Of a stretch of DNA of 11,834 nucleotides, positions 1 through 6,145 are shown piece after piece. The notes under the pieces were generated by a model. The model was not told the DNA's origin. It saw nothing but the letters and a program-made list of their open reading frames with translations, and made no database searches. Source of the DNA: JAFNAG01 sp964353465 (GTDB taxonomy: Bacteria; Acidobacteriota; UBA6911); contig CAYGWQ010000164.1 of the NCBI GenBank assembly GCA_964353465.1, positions 1 to 11,834 on the forward strand, written 5' to 3'. A program made the translations under genes and the position numbers. Within the stretch, counting starts at the first letter, position 1; every line of letters begins with the position of its first letter.

Positions 1-197
1 AGGCGGGGCGGCGGCGGCGCATTGGCGGCAATCTGTACGAGGTGCGCGGTGTTGTCGCCGGCCGACAGCTGCACTAGGCAGAGCCGGTCGCGATGCGGCC
101 TCAGGCCGAGCGTTTCGGTATCGATGGCGACGCCGTCGGGAAACGCCAGGCCCGCCGGCAGGTCATCCTTGAGCAGCTCGATTTGCGCGTTTGCCAT
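1..197 (-). CDS. RNase D-like 3'-5' exonuclease, N-terminal part (runs off the left edge)
   Basis: About 65 codons are visible, reading leftwards from an ATG at 197-195. The protein contains VAIDTETLGLRPHRDRLCLV followed by QLSAGD and AHLVQI. This matches the first exonuclease motif (D-x-E, here D26 and E28) of the DEDD family of RNase D-type 3'-5' exonucleases, which trim RNA 3' ends in the cytoplasm. The start is supported by a GGAG ribosome-binding site seven bases upstream. The remaining catalytic motifs lie outside the window, so activity cannot be judged. The RDRLCLVQLS wording resembles the short RNase D-like proteins common in Alphaproteobacteria more than the long E. coli form; that comparison is from memory. 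It diverges from the next gene across about 100 bases. Confidence 0.75.
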   Translation of the reverse strand, partial: MANAQIELLKDDLPAGLAFPDGVAIDTETLGLRPHRDRLCLVQLSAGDNTAHLVQIAANAPPPPR

Positions 198-296
198 GTC
201 ACACTCCAGGATCGGCCCGAGGTCTTTCTAAGGCCCGCGAAAGGTTGATGCATTGGCAGGTTCGGCGCTGGGCCCGTCAAGTGGCGGTGGTGTGCC

Positions 297-914
297 ATGC
301 GGCTGCCGCAGGAGAAGCGGGAAGAATTCATTCTGATGCTCCCCTTCACGCCTAACCGCAAGGATAACCTGTCGGCATGGATGGTGGCCCGCAGCGATGG
401 CGACAATTACGGCCAGCTTATGGTCTATCGCTTCCCCAAGCAGAAGCTGGTCTATGGACCGAAACAGATCACTGCCCGGATCAATCAGGATGCGGAGATT
501 TCCCGGCAGCTTTCCTTGTGGGACCAGCGCGGATCGCAGGTGATCCAGGGAACCCTGCTTGTGATCCCTATCGAGGAGGCTTTACTGTATGTCCGCCCCT
601 TGTATCTGAGGGCGGAGAGCGGCAAGATTCCCGAGCTCAAGCGGGTGATCGTCGCATATGAAAACAAGATTGCGATGGAAGAAACCCTTGAGGCCTCGCT
701 CGAGCGCATTTTCCAGGGGGGGGTCGCCGCACCGGTAACGCCTGCTCCCGCAGGCGGGCCTCCGCGCAGCTCCGAAGTGCCTGCCAGCCTGATCCAGCAG
801 GCCGCCGAGGCCTACGATCGTGCGATCCAGGCGCAGCGCCAGGGCGACTGGGCCGGATATGGCGAGGAAATCCGGAAGCTGGGCGCCCTGCTGCAGGAGC
901 TGCGCAAGAAGTAA
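297..914 (+). pseudogene. C-terminal fragment of a UPF0182 family membrane protein
   Basis: The 205 residues match the C-terminal region of UPF0182 (COG1615) proteins. Typical segments are EEFILMLPFTPNRKDNLSAW, the run from MARSDGDNYG to FPKQKLVYGP, LWDQRGSQVI, LLVIPIEEALLYVRPLYL and a short charged tail after a Pro/Ala-rich linker (about residues 150-165). Full-length members are roughly 900 residues with several N-terminal membrane helices, all absent here. The frame is open only back to a TGA at 246-248, and the 16 codons before the ATG do not look like the family. The ATG aligns with an internal residue of the family (the MRLP segment), and no good ribosome-binding site precedes it. I therefore read this as a decayed remnant or the product of a sequence junction. 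The role of the full protein is unknown. Confidence 0.75.
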
Positions 915-919
915 ATCTC

Positions 920-977
920 GAGCCGCAATGACCTGCGGGACCGCACCCGTCCTAATCCCGGTGCGGTCTCGCGGCTC
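920..977 (+). terminator. Large hairpin between the UPF0182 fragment and yajQ
   Basis: GAGCCGC (920-926) is complementary to GCGGCTC (971-977). Inside it, GACCGCACC (939-947) pairs perfectly with GGTGCGGTC (960-968) across a 12-base loop. It begins six bases after the UPF0182 stop codon, as expected for a terminator. No T-run follows, so it could instead be an mRNA-end structure or part of the yajQ leader. Confidence 0.4.
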
Positions 978-1005
978 ATCGGACTCTCAGGGAAAGGAGG
1001 ATTCC

Positions 1006-1512
1006 ATGGGGGGCACGCAATCTTTCGATGTCACCACCGGCTGCGATTTGCAGGAAGTGGATAACGCCGTGAATCAAGCGATGAAGGAAGTGCGTCAACG
1101 GTATGATTTCAAGGGGCTGGACGTGACTATCGACTTTCAGCGGGCAGAAAACAAGCTGGTCCTGAATGCGCCGGACGATTTCAAGCTGGCGGCCCTCTGG
1201 GAGGTCATTCAGCAGAAAATGGTGCGGCGCAAGGTTCCCATCCGCAATCTCCACCTCGGGAAAGTGATGCCTTCAGGCGGGGGCACGGTAACGCAGGATG
1301 TGGACTTGCAGCAGGGCCTGTCCACGGAAATCGCCCGTGCGATCGTCAAGTTCATCAAAGAGCAGAAGATCAAGAAAGTGCAGTCTGAGATCCAGGGAGA
1401 TCAGGTCCGCATCTCCTCCCCATCCCGCGACGACCTGCAGCGCGTGATCGCATTGCTGCGTGAGCAGGATTACGGAGTTGAATTGAACTTCGGCAATTAC
1501 CGCAGCCTGTGA
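1006..1512 (+). CDS. yajQ: YajQ family nucleotide/cyclic-di-GMP binding protein
   Basis: This is a complete 168-residue YajQ (UPF0234) protein; the usual length is about 160. Hallmarks are SFDV at the N-terminus, DLQEVDNAVNQAMKEVRQRY followed by DFKG, the central KLVLNAPDDFKLAALWEV stretch, and the closing QDYGVELNFGNYR. The family is a small cytoplasmic alpha/beta protein. Homologues in Xanthomonas and Pseudomonas bind cyclic di-GMP and affect virulence gene expression, and the E. coli protein binds nucleotides or RNA. Which of these applies here is unknown. I place the start at 1006 because AAAGGAGG lies just upstream (993-1000) and because family homology begins there. The frame is open further upstream, to 820, but that part shows no family resemblance. 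It converges on the selenoprotein gene, with 11 bases between the stop codons. Confidence 0.93.
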   Translation: MGGTQSFDVTTGCDLQEVDNAVNQAMKEVRQRYDFKGLDVTIDFQRAENKLVLNAPDDFKLAALWEVIQQKMVRRKVPIRNLHLGKVMPSGGGTVTQDVDLQQGLSTEIARAIVKFIKEQKIKKVQSEIQGDQVRISSPSRDDLQRVIALLREQDYGVELNFGNYRSL

Positions 1513-1523
1513 TCCAGGCTCGC

Positions 1524-2123
1524 TTATCTTCCGGCCAACTGCTGGATGCGTGATTCAAGCCGGGTGATATCAAATCCGTCTCCCTGCACCAGGCCGATTT
1601 GTTGCTGCCAGTAGGTAGGGGCCGGGATAAGCGATTCCCACAGGACTCCTTTCTTGTACAGCAGATACACGTCAAATGGCACTCGTCCGGCGCCGAGCCT
1701 GAGAACCGCAGCCAGGTCCCGGGAAATGTCGGGCGAGGGCGACCAGAAATGGGCGGAGTTGGGCGCTGCGTACTTCTGAGCCGCTTCACGAGCGCGGTCC
1801 TGATTGTCGAGGCCCTGGTAGGGCCCCCAGAAAAAATAGGCGCGGAGTGCAGGGTCGCGTCTCTGAACCATCATCGTCTGGACATCGAGGGCCCCTCGAA
1901 GACAACGGGGTCAGGTCGGCGAGAGAATGGCGAGGAGGCGCACTTTGCTGCGATAGGCGTTGAAATCGAGGCGCAGGCGCTCCGTGTCGCCCTGCTTGAG
2001 AATGTTGAGTTCCTGCGGAGCAGCCGCGATGCTCAATGCCGACGCCGAAGCCGCCAACCCGCCGGTCAGGGCGGCCAGGAAGATTCTGCGGTTGATGGGT
2101 ACCTTGATTTCTTCGATGCGCAT
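1524..2123 (-). CDS. Putative secreted thioredoxin-like selenoprotein (UPRC motif, in-frame TGA at 1913-1911)
   Basis: Two open segments, 2123-1914 and 1910-1524, lie in the same frame and are separated only by one TGA. Read through as selenocysteine (U), they give a 199-residue protein. It has an N-terminal signal with a twin-arginine pattern (NRRIFLAAL, residues 11-19) and an Ala-rich hydrophobic stretch ending near AAAPQ. Then comes a thioredoxin beta strand (VRLLAILSPT, 61-70), the UPRC redox motif (U71, C74), and a fold continuing through AYFFWGPYQG, HFWSPSPDI, FDVYLLYKKGVLWE and PAPTYWQQQIG. Relatives as I recall them have CPxC at this place, so U replaces the attacking cysteine. The predicted role is thiol or peroxide redox chemistry outside the cytoplasm. 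A GGGAGG ribosome-binding site stands three bases before the ATG at 2123. An alternative ATG at 2156 lacks one but lies only four bases after the upstream stop. An annotator unaware of Sec would report two broken genes. The alternatives are a pseudogene or a sequencing error. Confidence 0.72.
1876..1903 (-). promoter_or_regulatory. Candidate bacterial SECIS element
   Basis: Reading on the mRNA strand, seven bases after the TGA, GTCT (1903-1900) can pair with AGAC (1879-1876). Directly inside, TCGAGG (1899-1894) pairs with CCTCGA (1890-1885). The 3' side carries a bulge TGTCC. The apical loop is GGC, and its first G (1893) lies 18 bases after the TGA. Bacterial SECIS hairpins lie within the coding sequence just downstream of the UGA and carry a conserved G early in a small loop. 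The distance and shape fit. The hairpin was folded by eye only. Confidence 0.55.
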
Positions 2124-2160
2124 GCGCCTCCCGATTTTCTGGTGAGAACTGCCCATTGTT

Positions 2161-3210
2161 TCAGCGTAAATCTTCCATGATTTCTTCCAGAGCTGCGCGG
2201 CCGGGGCGAACCATCTCGGGGGCCAACCGGGCCAGGGGTTCGTCCGGCAGGTTCAGGAGCCTGGTCAGATCGGGCTTCTCCGGGTCCACATAGAGCAGCC
2301 CCGTGAGGAATTCTCCCTTCTGCCTCGATTCGTGAAGTACACCCAGTGCCTCGATTTTATTTCGGGGGTCGAATTCCCGCTCCAGTTTCCGGAGGGTGAT
2401 ATGGGAACCGTCGTGCAACGTGACGACCTTGGTCAGGCCCTCGTCATAGTCCGCGGTGATTTGTTCGTAGAACGGTATGAAACTCACCGTGTGCAGCAGT
2501 TCTTCGGTCTCCTTGGCGTATTGATAGCTCTTGGTCGAGCCCTCGTGGTTGTTGAAGGTGACGCACGGCGAAATCACATCGAGCAATGCGGTGCCGCGAT
2601 GGGCGATTGCGCCCAGCAGCAGGGCGACGAGCTGCTTGGGATCGCCGGCAAACGAGCGGGCGACATACCCGCAGCCGAGTTCAATGGCCAGAGCGCAGCA
2701 GTCGATCGCGGGTAGATCATTGATAACTCCCGTTTTCAGGGTTGAGCCCGGATCTGCGGTAGCCGAGAACTGCCCCTTGGTCAGCCCGTAAACCCCGTTG
2801 TTTTCCAGGACGTAGATCATGGGGGTGTTGCGGCGCAACAAGTGAACGAACTGCCCCATGCCGATCGACGCCGTGTCGCCATCGCCGCTGACTCCGATGG
2901 CGACAAGCGTATGGTTTGCCAGGATGGCTCCGGTCCCGACGGCGGGCATGCGTCCATGGACTGCGTTGAACCCGTGAGCTCGGTCCAGGAAGTACGCCGG
3001 CGTTTTCGACGAACACCCGATCCCTGATAATTTCACAACCCGATGCGGTTCGACGCCGTACTGAAAAAACGAGCGGATAATCTGGCTCGTAATGGCGTCA
3101 TGCCCGCATCCTGCGCAGAGCGTGGACTCCTTGCCTTTGTAGTCGTGCAAGAGCAGGCCGATGCGGTTCGTGTTGCCTCCGGGTTTCGGATCTTCTGGTG
3201 CGGCCGGCAT
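2161..3210 (-). CDS. korB: 2-oxoacid:ferredoxin oxidoreductase, beta subunit
   Basis: This 349-residue protein is the thiamine-diphosphate subunit of a 2-oxoacid:ferredoxin oxidoreductase, a cytoplasmic enzyme that converts a 2-oxoacid, CoA and oxidised ferredoxin to an acyl-CoA, CO2 and reduced ferredoxin. Visible features are the CxxC of LCAGCGH (C32, C35), GIGCSSKTP (C66), and the thiamine-diphosphate/Mg motif from GDGD (109-112) to ENNGVYGLTKGQ (N137, N138). A further cysteine is in SPCVTFNN (C217). Four cysteines suit the iron-sulfur cluster usual in this subunit. 2-Oxoglutarate is the likely substrate by resemblance, but pyruvate or another oxoacid is not excluded. The start at 3210 lies two bases after the alpha-subunit TGA and is preceded by AAGGAGAA within the end of that gene, so translation is probably coupled. 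The frame is open further upstream, but that part lies within the alpha gene and shows no homology. Confidence 0.9.
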   Translation of the reverse strand: MPAAPEDPKPGGNTNRIGLLLHDYKGKESTLCAGCGHDAITSQIIRSFFQYGVEPHRVVKLSGIGCSSKTPAYFLDRAHGFNAVHGRMPAVGTGAILANHTLVAIGVSGDGDTASIGMGQFVHLLRRNTPMIYVLENNGVYGLTKGQFSATADPGSTLKTGVINDLPAIDCCALAIELGCGYVARSFAGDPKQLVALLLGAIAHRGTALLDVISPCVTFNNHEGSTKSYQYAKETEELLHTVSFIPFYEQITADYDEGLTKVVTLHDGSHITLRKLEREFDPRNKIEALGVLHESRQKGEFLTGLLYVDPEKPDLTRLLNLPDEPLARLAPEMVRPGRAALEEIMEDLR

Positions 3211-3212
3211 AC

Positions 3213-5135
3213 TCAGGGATTCTCCTTTTCCTGCTCGAGAACGGACTCTGTCACCGTGCGGGCATCGATCGGGATCCCGTTGTAATGGAGAACCGACCGC
3301 AGGCGGGTCGCCAGGTGGGGGAAATCCAGCGTCAGCAGACTGCGCATTTGCCCATCTCGATTTTGTTCCACGACATACACGCGCCTGTGCCCTGCCAGGA
3401 AGGACCCCACTTCGGGGCAGAAAGGGAGGGCTCGAAGGCGAAGGTAATCGGTATCCAAGCGGTGTTCCTGCGCGAGCTGATCGCGACACTCACCCATGGC
3501 GTGATGAGTGCTGCCGTAAGCGATGATGCCGATTTCCGCTCCGGCGCTGATGTCGATTACCGGCGCAGGTACGGTGCGGCCGGCGCTCTCGATCTTGCGT
3601 GCCAGGCGATTCATCAGGTTCACATAGTCTTCCGGTTGTTCGCTGTATTCGGCCTGCTCGTTGTGTCCGCTGCCGCGTGTGAAGTATCCGGCGGCCGGAT
3701 GCCGGGTGCCGGGGAGCGTACGATAGGGGATTGCATCGCCATCAAGATCCTCATAGCGGGAAAACGCTCCCAGGCGTACGAGGTCTTCTTCCGCCAGCAC
3801 CTTGCCGCGCTCCATCGGGATGTCGTCGGGATACCGGAAGGGAGCGGAAATCCATTGATTCATTCCCAGATCGAGGTCGCTCATGCAGAAAACCGCGGTT
3901 TGGTACCGCTCGGCAAGGTTGAAGGCTTCCTGTGCGAAACGGAAGCACTCCTCGACCGTGGCGGGGATCAGCATGATGTGCTTGGTGTCGCCATGGCTCA
4001 AGACATAGGTCGAGAGGAGATCTCCCTGGCTGGTCCGCGTAGGCAGGCCGGTGGAGGGCCCGATACGCTGAACATCCCAAACCACCGCGGGGATCTCGGC
4101 GAAGTAGGCGAGACCGAGAAACTCGGACATCAGGGAAATGCCCGGGCCGGAGGTCGCCGTCATGGCACGAGCCCCTGCCCAGCCGGCTCCAATCACCATG
4201 CCTGCGGCAGCCAACTCGTCCTCGGCCTGCACGATGGCGAAGGTCGGCCTGCCGGTGTTCGGATCGATGCGGTACTTCTTCATGTAGCCGATCATTTGCT
4301 CGACCAGCGAGCTCGATGGGGTAATGGGATACCAGGTGACGACCGTGCATCCGCCAAACACCGCTCCCAACGCAGCGGCAGAATTGCCGTCGATGATAAT
4401 CATGCCGCGGGTCCGGTCCATCCTCTCGATCCGAAAAGGATCCTTTTTGACCAGATTGGCTTTTGCATAATGGCTATCCACCTGCACGGCTTTGATGTTT
4501 ACTTCGGCCGCTTTCACCTTCGACGAGAATTGTTTCCGGATCGATTCCTCGACTTCGGCGGCGTCAATGCCAAGCAGTTGCGCCATCACCCCGACATAAA
4601 TCATGTTGGCAATGAGCTTGCGGAGGCGCGCCTCAGGGCTGACTTCCGCGGCCAGGTTGAGGAAGGGAGCCTCATAGTAGCTGATGTCGTCTCGGAGTCC
4701 TTTCAATCCCAACGCCGCATCGGCGAGCAACGCGCCTCCCTTCCGGACCGCCAGGGCATCCGCGCGCGCCGTCCGGGGATTCATGGCGACTGTGAAATCA
4801 ATCTCTCGCTTCCTGGCGGCATAGCCATTCTTGCTCGCCCGTATGGTGAACCAGGTCGGCAGTCCAGCGATGTTGGACGGGAATAGGTTCTTGGCGCTCA
4901 CCGGCACGCCCATCCGGAAGATGGCGCGCATGAGCACGGAATTGGCGGACTGGCTTCCGGAACCGTTGACCGTGGCAACCTGGATGCTCACATCGTTGAT
5001 GATGTTGCCTGCTGCATCTCCAGATCCCGGCAACGCGCCTGCGACCGGAATAGGTTTCGTATCCAAGAGTGCCCCTTGTGATCGGTCTGCGATGAGTAAA
5101 CCTGATGTCTGCGCGCAAAACAATAATTTTACCAT
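3213..5135 (-). CDS. korA: 2-oxoacid:ferredoxin oxidoreductase, fused gamma/alpha subunit
   Basis: This 640-residue protein joins two domains of the enzyme. The gamma domain (about residues 45-220) contains NDVSIQVATVNGSGSQSANS, the segment NLFPSNIAGLPTWFTIRASK, and DFTVAMNP. The alpha (pyrimidine-binding) domain starts near 248 with IDGNSAAALGA and has the signature WYPITPSSS (268-276), whose Thr contacts the 2-oxoacid in this family. It continues with VQAEDELAAAGMVIGAGWAG, SGPGISLMSEF and, near the end, VYVVEQNRDGQM. It is the partner of the beta subunit directly downstream. The start is uncertain. ATG 5135 has GGGGAG eight bases upstream, but the first 40 or so residues do not look like the family. 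A TTG at 5066, preceded by AAGGGG, would give a protein nearer the usual length of about 600. Confidence 0.9.
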   Translation of the reverse strand: MVKLLFCAQTSGLLIADRSQGALLDTKPIPVAGALPGSGDAAGNIINDVSIQVATVNGSGSQSANSVLMRAIFRMGVPVSAKNLFPSNIAGLPTWFTIRASKNGYAARKREIDFTVAMNPRTARADALAVRKGGALLADAALGLKGLRDDISYYEAPFLNLAAEVSPEARLRKLIANMIYVGVMAQLLGIDAAEVEESIRKQFSSKVKAAEVNIKAVQVDSHYAKANLVKKDPFRIERMDRTRGMIIIDGNSAAALGAVFGGCTVVTWYPITPSSSLVEQMIGYMKKYRIDPNTGRPTFAIVQAEDELAAAGMVIGAGWAGARAMTATSGPGISLMSEFLGLAYFAEIPAVVWDVQRIGPSTGLPTRTSQGDLLSTYVLSHGDTKHIMLIPATVEECFRFAQEAFNLAERYQTAVFCMSDLDLGMNQWISAPFRYPDDIPMERGKVLAEEDLVRLGAFSRYEDLDGDAIPYRTLPGTRHPAAGYFTRGSGHNEQAEYSEQPEDYVNLMNRLARKIESAGRTVPAPVIDISAGAEIGIIAYGSTHHAMGECRDQLAQEHRLDTDYLRLRALPFCPEVGSFLAGHRRVYVVEQNRDGQMRSLLTLDFPHLATRLRSVLHYNGIPIDARTVTESVLEQEKENP

Positions 5136-5398
5136 CGGCTGCGCTCCCCGCCAAATCTCACCTGGTGCCGGCATTAAGTAAGAATGATTATGGAACCGCA
5201 AGGACCTCCAAAACCCCAAAGAACAAGGGCCGTTATTCTGACGAGCTATGGCTGCACCGGTGGCACTTCCGGACCTTTGATATGGCATGCCGTTCAGCCA
5301 CCTCTGGGGTGTTTCCCAGTTTCTTGGCGGTCTTTGTGGTTCCATTAAAACCGGTTTCGCGCATAATAGAATGCGCAGGGTGATCGGAAGGTAGTGCC
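5136..5398. other. Divergent intergenic region between korA and the ABC exporter
   Basis: There is no convincing gene in these 263 bases, although both flanking frames stay open into it. It must hold the promoters of two divergent units. On the minus strand, CATAAT (5192-5187) lies about 50 bases before the korA ATG and is a possible -10 box, but I see no good -35 partner. The plus-strand promoter is listed separately. Confidence 0.5.
5339..5376 (+). promoter_or_regulatory. Possible promoter with two palindromes upstream of the ABC exporter operon
   Basis: CATAAT (5362-5367) is a near-consensus -10 box about 30 bases before the start codon. A weak -35-like GTTCCA (5339-5344) stands 17 bases ahead of it. 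Two dyads overlap the spacer and the -10: the perfect palindrome AAACCGGTTT (5348-5357), and GCGCAT/ATGCGC (5359-5364 and 5371-5376, six-base spacer). Either could be an operator. No experimental support can be seen. Confidence 0.35.
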
Positions 5399-6145
5399 AT
5401 GATCGAGATCGAAGGACTGACCAAGAATTACGGATCGTTCGCAGCTGTCAGGGATCTCTCCTTCCGCGTCGAGGCGGGTGAAGTGCTGGGATTGGTGGGG
5501 CCCAACGGGGCGGGCAAGACCACCACGTTGCGCTGCGTGGTGGGCATCATTCCCCCTTCGCGGGGCGAGATTCGCATCTGCGGCCATTCCCTTGTTCACG
5601 AACCGCTGGCTGCCAAGCGCAATATCGCCTTCATGCCGGATGAACCGCGCCTTTTCGATTACCTTACCGTCCAGGAACACTTGCAGTTCACGGCACGGAT
5701 CTACGGAGTGCATGACTCCCAGGTGCTGGCTGAGTCATTGCTGGAGGAACTCGAGCTGAAGGACAAAATCAATGCCCTTCCCGTGGAACTCAGCCGCGGC
5801 ATGAAGCAGAAGCTGGTTATCGCCTGTGGGCTGCTGCATTCCCCCAAGGCGCTGCTCTTCGACGAACCCCTCACCGGCCTCGATCCGATCGGCATCCGGC
5901 GCATGAAATCCACCATTGTAAAGCGCGCCCGCGAAGGCGCGGCGATCATTATCAGCTCACACCTTCTGCACTTGGTCGAGGAGCTTTGCGATCGCGTTCT
6001 CATCCTGAACCAGGGCCGGAAGATCACTCATGGCACGCTGGATGAGATCCAGCAGAGTCTCCCGGAATTGCGGGGTGATACGAGCCTGGAAGAGATGTTT
6101 CTGCTCATCACCGGTCACGCGCAGGATGGAACCGCGATCAAATGA
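5399..6145 (+). CDS. ABC transporter ATP-binding protein
   Basis: This 248-residue ATPase powers a membrane exporter from the cytoplasmic side. It has Walker A GPNGAGKT (34-41), the ABC signature LSRGMKQ (131-137), Walker B ALLFDE (151-156), a D-loop in GLDP, and the H-loop histidine in IISSHLLH (H188). Where the Q-loop glutamine normally sits, this protein reads MPDEP (79-83), with Asp in place of Gln; I recall this as common in several ABC-2-type ATPases. GGAAGG lies eight bases before the ATG. The gene overlaps the next one by ATGA, so the two are translationally coupled and form one transporter. It belongs to the ABC-2/multidrug-export ATPase group; the substrate is unknown. Confidence 0.93.
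   Translation: MIEIEGLTKNYGSFAAVRDLSFRVEAGEVLGLVGPNGAGKTTTLRCVVGIIPPSRGEIRICGHSLVHEPLAAKRNIAFMPDEPRLFDYLTVQEHLQFTARIYGVHDSQVLAESLLEELELKDKINALPVELSRGMKQKLVIACGLLHSPKALLFDEPLTGLDPIGIRRMKSTIVKRAREGAAIIISSHLLHLVEELCDRVLILNQGRKITHGTLDEIQQSLPELRGDTSLEEMFLLITGHAQDGTAIK

Noticed and set aside
820..1005. An upstream extension of yajQ with an earlier ATG at 820
   Set aside because: It overlaps the UPF0182 fragment in another frame, shows no family resemblance, and the strong AAAGGAGG site clearly sets the start at 1006.
1911..1913. Reading the TGA as an ordinary stop, making the thioredoxin-like gene a pseudogene or two small genes
   Set aside because: Both flanks are intact and in frame, the TGA aligns with the redox Cys position, and a SECIS-like hairpin follows. 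It remains the main alternative and is stated as such.
3198..4886. A 562-codon open frame on the plus strand
   Set aside because: It lies opposite the oxidoreductase genes. Those have clear motifs, whereas this frame has none and is a typical antisense shadow in GC-rich coding DNA.
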